Assembly (NCBI GenBank): GCA_963575745.1
Contig: CAUYUJ010015496.1
Coordinates: forward strand, 168,501-232,500
Direction: 5' to 3'
DNA length: 64,000 bases
DNA from: Prorocentrum cordatum
Taxonomy: Eukaryota; Sar; Dinophyceae; Prorocentrales; Prorocentraceae
Position 1 is the stretch's first letter. Every line of letters starts with the position of its first letter. Below the pieces are notes generated by a model. The model was given only the letters and a program-made list of their open reading frames with translations, made no database searches and was not told the DNA's origin. Shown one piece after another: positions 37,851 through 47,649 of the stretch. A program made the translations under genes and the position numbers.

Positions 37851-38160
37851 GCATTGTAGTGCGTTGCATTGCAGTGCATTACATTGCGTTTGCGTTACAT
37901 TGCATTGCATTGCATCGCATTGCGTTGCGTTGCATTGCATTGCATTGCATTGCATTGCATTGCATTGCATTGCATTGCATTGCATTGCATTGCATTGCAT
38001 TGCATTGCATTGCATTGCATTGCATTGCAGTGCAGTGCAGTGCAGTGCATTGCATTGCATTGCATTGCATTGCATTGCATTGCATTGCATTGCATTGCAT
38101 TGCATTGCATTGCATTGCGTTGAATTGCGTTGCGTTGCATTACTTTGCACTGCGTTGCAT
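37850..38160 (+). repeat. (TTGCA)n pentanucleotide array
   Basis: About 60 tandem copies of ATTGC/TTGCA with GTTGC and GTGCA variants, notably GCAGTGCAGTGCAGTGCAG near 38025-38045. Because five is not a multiple of three, all frames stay open and give false Cys-Ile-Ala-Leu-His or Met-Gln-Cys-Asn-Ala proteins. Confidence 0.95.
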
Positions 38161-38184
38161 CTGCATGGCAGTTGCAGTACATTC

Positions 38185-38530
38185 GCATTCCGCGGAGGGG
38201 GGGGGGCTGGTTCGAACCTGCCGTTCGGCGCCAGCGCTCGTCGTCGTCGCCGCCATCGTTTGGCTTCGACGCTCGCCGTTGTCATTTGCCGGCGGCGTGT
38301 AGGTGAGAGGGTTTTGAAACTCTCCGATCCCCCCCCCCTACTGTGTGGAATCCGAAGAAAAAGGGGGGGGGAGAGGTTTGAATCCCCGACCCCTGGGTCT
38401 GGGAATCGGGGAGGGGGGCGGTTTGGGGGGAGGGGGGCGTTTATCAGGCGAGGGTGGGGGGGAGGGGAGGGTTTTGAGGGATTGATTTTGAGAGTGGGGG
38501 GGTCCCCCCTGGTTCGTTGAGGGAAGAGTT
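38185..38530 (+). repeat. GC hairpin repeat with GGTTCGAACC, second locus
   Basis: GGTTCGAACC at 38209-38218 follows a G-run. Later units have GTTTTGAAACTC, GGTTTGAATCCCCG and GGGTTTTGAGGGATTG, each between G- and C-runs. The layout is that of the array at 19441-19625, with more decay. Confidence 0.6.
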
Positions 38531-38569
38531 TGGCAATCTCTGCCAGTCAAGGTGCGGTAGAAAGCGTTT

Positions 38570-39310
38570 TCTCGGAGGAAGAGGATGAGGAAGAGAAGGA
38601 GGAGGAGGAGGAGGATGAGGAGGAAGAGGAGGAAGAGGAGGAAGAGGAGGAGAAAAAGGACTACGACGACGATAACGACGATTACGAAGAGGAGGACGGG
38701 GAAAAAAGGGATTGGGAGGATCAAAAGACCCAGTGACAATGACGACGATGACGCTGCCGACGCAGACTACCCAAGCATACCCACGACATCGACGTGGGGC
38801 CCCAGGACCTGTCGACCCAATCCTAAACGGAGGGCCCCAAGCGGCCGAATCTACAAAAAAAGCCGTCGCGGGTTTCTGTGACCTCTGGAGGTCTGGGGAC
38901 AACGACGCCGACGCCGAAACATCGGCGACGGCAGCGACGACGACGCCGACGACGACGTCGGCGATGACCGATGACAGCAGCACCGACGACGACTCCACCG
39001 TCGACGCCGACAGCGGCGACAGCGGCGACGACTACGCCTACGACGATGGCATCGAAGACGTCCCCGATGGCACCGACGACGAAGTCGACGACGCTGACGC
39101 CGACAACAGTGGCGTCAACGGCGACGATGACGACGGCAACGACGACGACGACGACGACGACGACGACGTTGAAGTCGACGGCAACGAAGACGGCGGCGAC
39201 GTCGTCGAGAGCAGCTGCGGGGACGACGAAAACGGCGACGACTGCACCGACGAAGTCGGCGGCCAGCGGGGCGCCCCGCGGGATGTTGCGGACTGCCCGC
39301 GCCGCTGACC
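38570..39310 (+). repeat. GAG array and degenerate GAC/GAT triplet field
   Basis: GAGGAAGAGG triplets at 38575-38660, then GACGACGAT-type triplets through 39290, interrupted at 38790-38895 by unique sequence with a GACCTCTGGAGGTC palindrome (38880-38893). The plus-strand frame gives a 198-residue Asp/Ser/Thr-rich product and the minus strand a Val-rich one. Both are microsatellite artefacts in my view. Confidence 0.7.
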
Positions 39311-39504
39311 GCGCCGCCGCCGCCGCGGGCGGGAAGCTCCCCCTCGAGGCCGAAACCACCCCACCGTATGGTCTACTATGTTTCTTCTCCTGTGTAATAG
39401 CATTCGTTGTTCTTACTATGATGAGTATGCTTCGCATTCTTCGTATCAGTAATAATAATATGATTAGCATTACCTTTGAATTGCATTGGTAGCCCTCTAT
39501 TACG

Positions 39505-39570
39505 AGTAATGTTCCTCCTCCTCCTCCTCCTGCTCATCCACATCATTGTCATCATTATCATCATAATCGC

Positions 39571-39601
<31 letters not shown>

Positions 39602-39680
39602 GTCATCGCCATCATCGTAACCATTGTCATCAGCATCATTATCATCGCCATCAAAATCATCACTATCGTCAGCGACACCA
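39505..39680 (+). repeat. CTC and ATC/GTC triplet microsatellites
   Basis: TCCTCCTCCTCCTCCTGCTC followed by ATCATCATAATCGCCATCGT and related triplets. Confidence 0.8.
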
Positions 39681-39724
39681 TAGTCATCATCCGAGAAACT
39701 GTCCGCGTTATTCGACGGATGCAC

Positions 39725-39900
39725 AAAAAACGCCCCTACCCTGGGTTACAAGTGCGCGGTCCGCAAACCTCGGGGGAGCTCCCAAAGGCCAGAGAGCCGC
39801 CAGGACGCCGCGCGACACGCACGATATGCAGGATTTACCCCATCAGCCCACAGAAGGTTCAGCGCACAGCGCCTCGTAAACCAGGGTAGGGGCGTTTTTT
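39725..39900. mobile_element. MITE-like element with 25-bp terminal inverted repeats
   Basis: AAAAAACGCCCCTACCCTGG followed by GTTAC at 39725-39749 is the reverse complement, with one mismatch, of GTAAACCAGGGTAGGGGCGT followed by TTTTT at 39876-39900. The 126-bp interior has no open frame. The total is 176 bp. No clear target-site duplication is visible because both flanks are A/T- or triplet-rich. It sits between two triplet microsatellites. Confidence 0.65.
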
Positions 39901-39916
39901 TTACGCCTTTGAGTTA

Positions 39917-39986
39917 TGACCACCACCACCACCACCATCACCATCATCATTAACATCATCATCCTCGTCAGCAACATCATCATCAC

Positions 39987-40065
<79 letters not shown>

Positions 40066-40130
40066 GTCGTCGCCATCCTCGTCATCACCACCAGCATCGT
40101 CGTGATCAGCAGCAATATCACCACCAGCTC
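39917..40130 (+). repeat. (CAC)n/(CAT)n triplet microsatellite
   Basis: Five to six CAC triplets, mixed CAT/CAC, then a pure CAT run (39986-40065), then mixed triplets. Confidence 0.9.
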
Positions 40131-40164
40131 ACCATCTAATCGTCGTGATCATCATCTGTGAACC

Positions 40165-40321
40165 GAATAGAAGGACCGAAGTACCTAAACGACCGAAGGT
40201 TATCCGTTGGTAGAGGATGGGGTGACAATCTGGACAAAAGCGTCTGACCACGGATGTTCAATACCGCAGAGCCGACAAGGCAGCGGCAAGGAAAAGTAAG
40301 GAAAGGTGAAAAAAACTTCAC
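40165..40321 (+). repeat. Short dispersed repeat, copy A (copy B at 46306-46483)
   Basis: GAAGTACCTAAACGACCGAA, then GTAGAGGATGGGGTGACAAT, CACGGATGTTCAATACC and GGCAAGGAAAAGTAAGGAAA match copy B in the same order. Copy A is followed by CA repeats, copy B by CAT repeats. Copy B has about 25 extra bases in the middle (GATAGAGGGCTTTCTCCTGC). Confidence 0.75.
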
Positions 40322-40322
40322 C

Positions 40323-40380
<58 letters not shown>

Positions 40381-40386
40381 CACACA
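40322..40386 (+). repeat. (CA)n microsatellite
   Basis: About 30 CA units with one CG interruption, linking dispersed repeat copy A to dispersed repeat 40387-40560. A second CA run follows at 40560-40591. Confidence 0.95.
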
Positions 40387-40559
40387 CTTTTGATTCGCGG
40401 GTCGAGAGCGCACCTCTTCCGGTCGAAGCTAAGCGGGCCGCGCATAACTTGAATTACGCAGAGAAGGCGAAGGAGGAAGAGGGCGCAGCCTCAAAACGAG
40501 GCCTGGAGGAGGCAAAGCCTCGGAACCAGGCGGTGCCGAAGCCGACGAACTTGCAAAGG

Positions 40560-40591
<32 letters not shown>
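40387..40591 (+). repeat. Dispersed repeat, copy 2 (first copy at 21079-21245), with CA tail
   Basis: TTTTGATTCGCGGGTCGAGA, GCGCACCTCTTCCGGTCGAA and GAACCAGGCGGTGCCGAAGC align with copy 1. It is bounded by CA repeats on both sides (left to 40386, right 40560-40591), while copy 1 has no CA repeat. Confidence 0.75.
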
Positions 40592-40592
<1 letters not shown>

Positions 40593-42700
40593 CCCCGAAT
40601 CCCACCCCGGAGACACGTCTAGTGACGACGTCACCAAGCACGGGCTTCGGGAACAAAAGCGCGAGCCGTGTTCCCCCTCAACTCGAACTCACCGCTGCGT
40701 TATCCCTGGCGGCAAGAAGGAAGAGAAAAAAACAGCCAGGCGCCCATCACCAATGCAAGGGGCCCTTGGTCCCCCTCTTGGTGCGTGCCCCAAAAAAACG
40801 ACTCGGGCACTCAAGGAAGCCATCGAATGGCGCGCGGCTGCGGCAGAGCATGAGAACTGAAGGGAACGCGGCGGGAAGCGCTGAAGGCGACCAAACAGCG
40901 TCTAAAGCGCGGGCGTTGCCACCAGCGTGCGAAAAAGAAAATTGAAGAAGATCAGGCAACGCGTCAAACGCGCGCCTACCACAGGCGGCAGGCATCCCAC
41001 ACAAATCAGATTTCAATGCCTCTGCATGGAGAAAATAAATTATGGAAGCACCGCGCGGCTAATCCATTCTACGTCGTTTTCTGTGGCCACTTGAATATTT
41101 ATATAATGGCGCGCGGCATCTCTGCAGCGACTGAACGTCTCGCGGAAAGCCCAAACACTTCACCAACCAATCGCGCTTGTGAACTCGCGAGGATGGGGCA
41201 GTATACTGATGAGACGGCAACATACTGATGCGCTTGCGAATACGCCCACAGCGCTGCTGGCAATGAGCACACGGCTAACGCCACCATTGCAGCGAGCTCC
41301 AAAACTGATGTTCGAACGGTAACTTTCTCTGGCAGAGTCGCGAGGATTGCCCCCGACACACGGCAAAAATTGCAAGTCGGTCAAGCACGGGAACTGTTGA
41401 CAGTAGAACTCGCCAACGTGGATCAGGGGACGCCACCCCGCCACTCACGGCGCCAGTCGACCTCTCCGAAGCGAATGACTGCATCGCAAAGAGCCCGAAT
41501 ATAGCACCAACCAATCAATGCCTAGCATGTTCAGGTTCGCGAAAAGGACTGCACCAACGCACAATACAGGCCCCTACCAGAGCATGCCTTGAAGTGTCCC
41601 AACCTCCCCGAGACTAGCAGCATGCGCGACGCGCCCACGACTCCGCTACCTTTTGCCTCGCCAGAGCGCACGCCCTGGGCCGAAGGAGCACTGGACGAAC
41701 GGCACGGGCATTCCTGCTCGACGGAACATGCAGCCGGTGCTCTTTTTCCCAAAGATGCCGAAGCATAAACCCTAGAAAGATGCCAAGCGAAAGACTGGGG
41801 CGCGCAGAGTCGGGGGCTGGCGCCCGGCTTACACAGAAAAAGACGGGCTCGTCGCAGGCGGAGGTCTTGTAGCCCACTGAGAGACAGCAGCAGGCGGCGC
41901 TGGGGGCGCCAGAGGCATGCCATCGCGGCTAGGAGGCGCGCCCGTAGAGCACGGCATCGAGCGACGTGGATGATCGAAATCGGCCTTTCGCCCCCCCCCC
42001 CCGTCTCGAATGCGCCGCAAGGGCGGGGGCAGGAGAGGGCCAGGGCCAGCAGAATCGCGCAGCGCGCGAAGTCGTCGCCACTGGTCGCCCGCGCAGCGTC
42101 GCCAAGACCGGACGGGGAGACGATGACGACGGGAAGCTGGTCGGTCGATCGATGATCGGGGCCGGGGCCAGACGAGCGATCGCGCGCCGATTGGCAATCG
42201 GAGCCCCAATCGATCGCGCCGTCGTCGGGGAGGGGCGGATCGGGCAGAGGGGGGCCCCCCCCCCACGCCCGCCTGACTGAGCTTCTCGCTGACCAACCTA
42301 ACCCACCACAATAGCAACGGACCTGTGGAGGAGAAAGGCAACCAGACCGCGGGGGGGGCAAATGCCTCTCCAGCCCGGGCGGCCCCACAAAACGAAGATG
42401 GGCCCTGCGAGCGCGAGGGGGGGGGGGGCGCCGAAGACGGGGCCCAAGCTCCAGGATTTCCTCGCCCGGGCCAAATCAGGGAAACCCTGAATGCCACGCC
42501 GCGAAGGCATAAGGGGGCGGGTCTCTCTTCCGACGATCGGGCCCCCCAGGATTCGGCGGAAACAACAATGGAGCAGCGCCCGCTGGAACCGCCAGGGCGG
42601 GATTACATTCGGCGACGGTCGGGGCGGCAGCGACGCTGTCTAGAACCGATGACCTGGCCATGACAAGCGGGCTCCGGCTCCGCCATGCAAGACATTCCCT
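40592..42700. other. No supported gene
   Basis: GC-rich to neutral DNA. The minus-strand frame 42388-41531 (285 codons) is Arg/Ser/Pro-rich and has no domain I can name. 41040-41530 is closer to neutral composition without clear coding signal. Homopolymer C or G runs (about 41992, 42258 and 42419) make frames unreliable. Confidence 0.4.
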
Positions 42701-42717
42701 GCCGGGCCTTGTCTGGA

Positions 42718-42965
42718 TCGCTCCGCGGGGTGTTGTCGCGCTGGGTCGACTTGGGAGGCCCCCGCGAAGACGAAAAAATCTCGCGCTGGGTCGACTCGGG
42801 GGGGGCCCGCGACAGCAACGATTGCTCGCGCCTGGTCGACCCGGGAGGGCCCCGCGACAGCAAGGGCCCCACGTGCCTATCGACTCCAGGCCCCGCGGAG
42901 GCACGGATTTATTTCCTTTGCCCGATCGACTCTGGAGGCCCCCGCGGACACGGGACGCTCGCCCC
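42718..42965 (+). repeat. Minisatellite, about 45-bp unit, five copies
   Basis: CGCGCTGGGTCGACTTGGGA, CGCGCTGGGTCGACTCGGGG, CGCGCCTGGTCGACCCGGGA, CGTGCCTATCGACTCCAGGC and CCCGATCGACTCTGGAGGCC start successive units; GGCCCGCGACAGCAA or a close variant follows. GTCGAC is conserved in the first three. It touches the 3' end of the gag frame at 42877. Confidence 0.75.
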
Positions 42966-44802
42966 GTAACCCAATCTTGGGAGTTCGCAACAGTCGGGAC
43001 CTGACCTCGGGGTCGTAGACGTCGATGGCGAGACCGTCGCTCGGCTGCTCCAAGTAGCGGCGCATGTCAGCGTTCACCGCGTAGCCATGGATCTCCGCGT
43101 CGCCGAGACTCCATCGGACACTTTTGCGGCGGCGTTCTGGGGCAGCCAAGACAGTTCGATGTCTTCGGTCGGCAAGCGAGCGCGCGACCGCGGCGCCACC
43201 GTCTGCTTTTCGATAGAAACGCAGAGGGGCTGCGGTCGGCGCTGCTGGCGCCGACTCTCCGTGACCCGCGGGGCCGAAGGCGCCCGCGTCGGGAACTGCA
43301 ACGGGAATCGCGGGACGGGGGCCGCGACTGGGAAAGCGGCGCACGGGCGCCCCTCGGACTCTCCAGCGTCGCGCGCGCATGGATGCGCGCGCATGGACGC
43401 GCGCCGACTTTGCCGCGGGCGTCGTTGTTGAAGGAGCCGCACTGCTCGATGCGCAAGTACACGCACGCGCCGCCGCAGCGGCAGCGCCCAGGTCTCGCAC
43501 AAGAGAAACAGAAGCTGGCGGCGCCGCCATTAGCCCAGGTCCCCTGCAGCGCAGCCTCGGGTGAACCACAGATAAGCGCGCAGAGCGCGGTCGTGTAGAC
43601 TTGGCACTGGCGCGCAATAGCGCGCACCTGTCGACACGCTTGCACTTCCCGCGCAGCTTGTAGGAAACGCACAGAGCCAGAGCAGAACTCTGACCAGCGA
43701 ATTCGCGGAGTACGCTCTGGCTCATCAGCAGGCGGCGTGATTCAATATTGTCCTTGACGCGTCCACGAAGCCATTCGTAAGTTTTGTTCGGATCAGAAGC
43801 ACTGAACCTGTTGCATTCCGCCACGCCCATTATCGACCAAGGATGTCGTTGGACCTGCGCACGGAATAACACTTCCGAGATTTTCATAGGAGGCGGCTCG
43901 CGGGAGTCAAACAATAGGTTGCCCCACGCGACGAGGAAGCCTTGCAGGTCATCGTCACGCACGCGCTGGGCCTTGATCTGTTCAAAATCGTGGACAGAGT
44001 CCTCGGCCTCTGTGAACTGGTAGGACTGCAAGATGACCGAATAGATCCGGCGGCCCTTCAGCGCGCGGCCGCGCTCGTGCTCCAGGTTCTCGAGTAACTT
44101 GATATCTCGACGTAGCTCGCTAGACAGAGTATATGTGAGAGCCTCCACAAGCTTGCAATCGATGTTCTCGAAGTCACCGCTGCCTTGCAGATGTTCCATC
44201 TTTACGCCGGGCCGTCCTGCCACGCAGATGAACACGCATGCCTGGAAGGGGGACCCAGAGGCGCTACCGAATCCCTTGCGCACCTCCTGTTGCCACTCGA
44301 ACAGCTGGTTGATCCGCGTCAGGAGGGGTGCACGCACACGTTCCGACTCCTTTATCGGCGCGGCGGCGATAGGGGACCCACCGACAGTGCACTGCGAAGG
44401 GACTGACGCCGGCGAGTGCGTTCTGTAGCTCGCATGTTCAGGGGCCTCGCGCGAGGGCCCGCCAGATGGTGGCTCTGCCTGCGGGACAGGCGCAACACGA
44501 CGCGTGGGGGCAGCTGATGAAGAACTTGCGCATGGTGAAATACGCCGCGTCGGCGGGTCAGCCGTCTGCGGGGGTGTCGGCACCGCAGGGTGCTTGGTCG
44601 CGTCTGCGATGTGTGTGGGCAAGAATTCGTCGTGGCGCGCAGAGTCCTGCCGCAGCCGGCCCACGCAGAGCTTAATTTCTTCCAAATTGTCGTTGGTACG
44701 CTTGGCGTGCTGGTCGCGCTGCTTTTCAACGTGAGGGGTACGGGTACGGATCAGAGCACCCAAGTCGCGGATCTCCCTCTGCTGCCCGTCCAGACGGGCC
44801 AC
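42877..44802 (-). pseudogene. Retroelement gag polyprotein, main open part (641 codons)
   Basis: Begins with a coiled coil (VARLDGQQREIRDLGALIRT, RTNDNLEEIKLCVGRLRQDS), then a Pro/Ser linker, then a gag-like core: TRINQLFEWQQEVRKGFGSA, GSGDFENIDCKLVEALTYTL, SSELRRDIKLLENLEHERGR, GRRIYSVILQSYQFTEAEDS and RDDDLQGFLVAWGNLLFDSR, ending with YEWLRGRVKDNIESRRLLM. 'D-x-K-L-x-x-A-L-T', 'G-R-x-x-x-x-x-I-x-x-x-Y' and 'D-L-x-x-F-x-x-x-W' are shared with gag of dinoflagellate copia-type elements as I know them. A CCCH-like stretch (CVSYKLRGKCKRVDRCALLR) and an Arg/Ala-rich part follow, then KSVRWSLGDAEIHGYAVNAD. No pol is present downstream. Origin from a copia-type element is an inference. Confidence 0.65.
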
Positions 44803-45640
44803 AACATCTTAAGCCCGTGCCATTTTCAGCATCTCGATCGCGAGAGACTGCAGAGAGTTTTCCACGCACGCGGTCCACTGCCATCCTCAAGGCCTGCACC
44901 TCTGCAGCCCTGGGGCCGCAATCGTCAAACGAAGTGGCACCAAGACGGCTGGTCTGGGCCCTTGCAACATCGCACAGGTTCGGGCGACAACTTTGGGAAT
45001 ATCGTCCTGATGGGAGTTAAGGAGGCGTTGATTGACAGCGTCTTCAGCAACACACAACTTACTGTAGAGGTCATATTGGATGCTCGTTGTCTCGGCTAGC
45101 AGGGCGGCCGCGCGGGGCTCGAGGCGATCGCGTAGCTCGCGCACCTGTCCGCGCAGGAAAGCAGGAGGCGCTCCCAGAGGAGCACCAACAGGGACCGTGG
45201 CGACGGAGCGGATCTCGCTGTGCAAGAGTTGGACCCTGGAGTCAAACTGACCCGTGGCCCCGGCGACCTGCATCCCGAGGGCCGCACGGTCGGACTGCGG
45301 GGTCTCGAACTTGAGGCGGTCCTAACCTCGGCATGATTCCACAGCATCGACTTGATAGTGGACCTCTCCAAGGATCCGTCGACCCTCGACGATCCGACTA
45401 TCGATCAAGATGAGGCCCTGACGCAGATCTTGGCACAATATGGTTGTCTGTGACGCCGTCACAGCGACTGTTTGCGCAAGGCCCGAGAACTGTCGAGCGG
45501 CGAATACTTCAACCTGGTCTCTGAGCTCTGCCATATCGTGGGCAGAGGGCAGGTGCGGGCTGAGCAACACTTGTAATGTTGCGCCTTTGGTGAAGCCGGC
45601 CGCGAGCGCATCTGTGAGCGGTTGCGACTCGTGTCAGCAC
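44803..45640 (-). pseudogene. N-terminal gag extension in the same frame, three stops
   Basis: The frame of the 641-codon piece continues upstream without any shift to about 45640. It is broken only by TAA (44809-44811), TGA (44887-44889) and TAG (45322-45324). Between stops it reads SPHLPSAHDMAELRDQVEVF, AARQFSGLAQTVAVTASQTT, DSRIVEGRRILGEVHYQVDA, then DRLKFETPQSDRAALGMQVA, QVRELRDRLEPRAAALLAET and LYSKLCVAEDAVNQRLLNSH. The whole is helical. All three nonsense codons are different and no indel is needed, so the copy decayed by base substitution. Confidence 0.65.
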
Positions 45641-46305
45641 GCTGAGAGGAGATGAGATACTTTTCTGGAGACGCTCTACTGCGATGGGTAGTAGATGAAC
45701 GCACGGTGGTCGCTGGCGTTTGGTCAGTGCGCCCTTCTCGCGATTCAATGTTACGTACGAGTTCAGCGACGGGAACAGACGCAGGTCTCTGGGAAGCCAA
45801 GCGGTGGGTACGCGTGTGAGCGCCTGGAATAGATTCACGGGCGGGTGTTGCCACCGGCGAGAACGCGCGGGCGTTGCCACCGACCGCAGCAGCAGCAGAA
45901 ACAGGAGGAGCAGAGGAAGAAGCAGGAGGGGAAGCGAGGTCCAGAGGAGGATGGGAGCGCTCCCCAAAACATCAGCGCGTCAACAAAAGCGGGCCCCGAC
46001 TGTCCCCCTGGGGCCGTGCGGGGTCGAGAGCTCGTCCGCGCCGTGCGCCAAAGTTCTGCCTGCAACCGTGCTCCTGGATCGCGCTCCGCGATGGGGGTCT
46101 CGGATATGGGTATCGTACTGCCTCCGACTGCCCCCATCCGAGGCGCCGTCGAGCCGCTGCACCGTCTTGAAAGCCTGCTCTCTGGACTCCGCCAGCCACA
46201 CCCAAGGGAGCGGCCATCGGAGCAGGAGGGAAGGGTCGACGACACACAGTTCGACGACAGAAGCGCGAAGTCGAAAAGGCTGACAAACCTGTGAACGGAA
46301 GGGAA

Positions 46306-46483
46306 AAACGGAAGTGCCTAACCGACCGAAGGGGATCCGTAGGTAGAGGATGAGGTGACTGTGATAGAGGGCTTTCTCCTGCTCACAGTCTAGACAGAAG
46401 TGTCTGTCCACGGATGTCCAATACCTCAATACCGAAAGTGAAACGGCAAGGACGAGTAAAAAATGAAATAGAGGAAATTCACA
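46306..46483 (+). repeat. Short dispersed repeat, copy B
   Basis: CGGAAGTGCCTAACCGACCG, AAGGGGATCCGTAGGTAGAG, CCACGGATGTCCAATACC and CGGCAAGGACGAGTAAAAAA align with copy A (40165-40321). The 3' end runs into the large CAT field. Confidence 0.75.
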
Positions 46484-46507
46484 AACATCGTCATCATCAT
46501 CATCATC

Positions 46508-46555
<48 letters not shown>

Positions 46556-47220
46556 GACGTCATCATCATCATCATCATTATCATCATCATCATCACCACC
46601 ACAACCACCATCATCATCATCAGCAGCAGCAGCATCAGCAGCAGCAGCATCATAGCAAACGGCAGCATCATCATCATCATCACCATCACCGCCACCACCA
46701 CCACCACCACCACTATCATGATCATCATGATCCTCATCACAACCACAACCATCATCAACAGCAGCATCGCCACCACAACCACCATCACCACCACTAGCAT
46801 CAGCATCAGCATCATCATCAGAATCATCATCAGCAGCATCAGCATCACCACCATCATCATCAGCAGCAGCAGCATCATAGCAAGCATCATCGTCATTATC
46901 ATCATCAGCATCATCAGCATCATCATCAGCAGCAGCCTCATAATCATAATCTAAAGCATCAGCACCATCATGATCATCACCGCCATCATCAGCACACTAA
47001 TCGTCATAAGCATGGTCAGCATCGTCAAATACCTCATCATCAACAACATCAGCATCACCATCATCGTCATCATCATCAGCATCGACATCTGCATCAGAAT
47101 GAGCATCATCATCATCACCACCACCACCACTATCTGCGTCAAAATAATCACCACCATCATGATCATCATCATAACCACCATCATCATGATCATCACCACA
47201 ACCATCATCAGCACAGCAAC

Positions 47221-47271
<51 letters not shown>

Positions 47272-47490
47272 TATCATCATCATCAGCATCATCAGCATCA
47301 TCACCGCCAGTATCATCATCATCGTCATCATCAGCATCATCATCGTCATCATCATCACAGCCATCATCATCATCAGCATCATCATCATCAGAAGCAGCAT
47401 CAGCATCAGCATCAGCATCAGCATCAGCATCAGCATCAGCATCAGCATCAGCATCATCAGCATCAGCATCAGCATCAGCATCAGCATCAG

Positions 47491-47541
<51 letters not shown>

Positions 47542-47565
47542 TATCATCATCATCGTCATCAACCG
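46484..47565 (+). repeat. CAT/CAC/CAG triplet microsatellite field, about 1.1 kb
   Basis: Runs of CAT (46496-46560, 47221-47282, 47491-47545), CAC (46510-46525, 46693-46712), CAGCAGCAG patches and a (CAGCAT)n hexamer run (47400-47495). All frames are open and give His-, Met- or Ile-rich false proteins. Confidence 0.95.
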
Positions 47566-47649
47566 CCTCCTTCTCCCCCTCCTCCTCCTCCTCCTCCTCT
47601 GTTTCTCTCCCTCCTGGCCATCTGCTCGTCCTGGCTCGGTCTCCTGACG

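Noticed and set aside
37713-38302. Cys-Ile-Ala-Leu-His and Met-Gln-Cys-Asn-Ala frames
   Set aside because: The TTGCA pentamer array. Five-base repeats keep all frames open, with no real gene sequence beyond the array.
38712-39308. Acidic Asp/Ser/Thr-rich 198-codon frame
   Set aside because: It tracks GAC/GAT triplet decay, has no domain and starts in unrelated sequence. A real acidic protein cannot be excluded but is not supported.
41531-42388. 285-codon minus-strand frame as a gene
   Set aside because: Arg/Ser/Pro-rich, no domain, and crosses homopolymer C runs. Long open frames are expected by chance at this GC content.
46426-47647. Long His-, Met- and Ile-rich open frames
   Set aside because: They follow the CAT/CAG triplet field exactly and have no non-repeat coding sequence.
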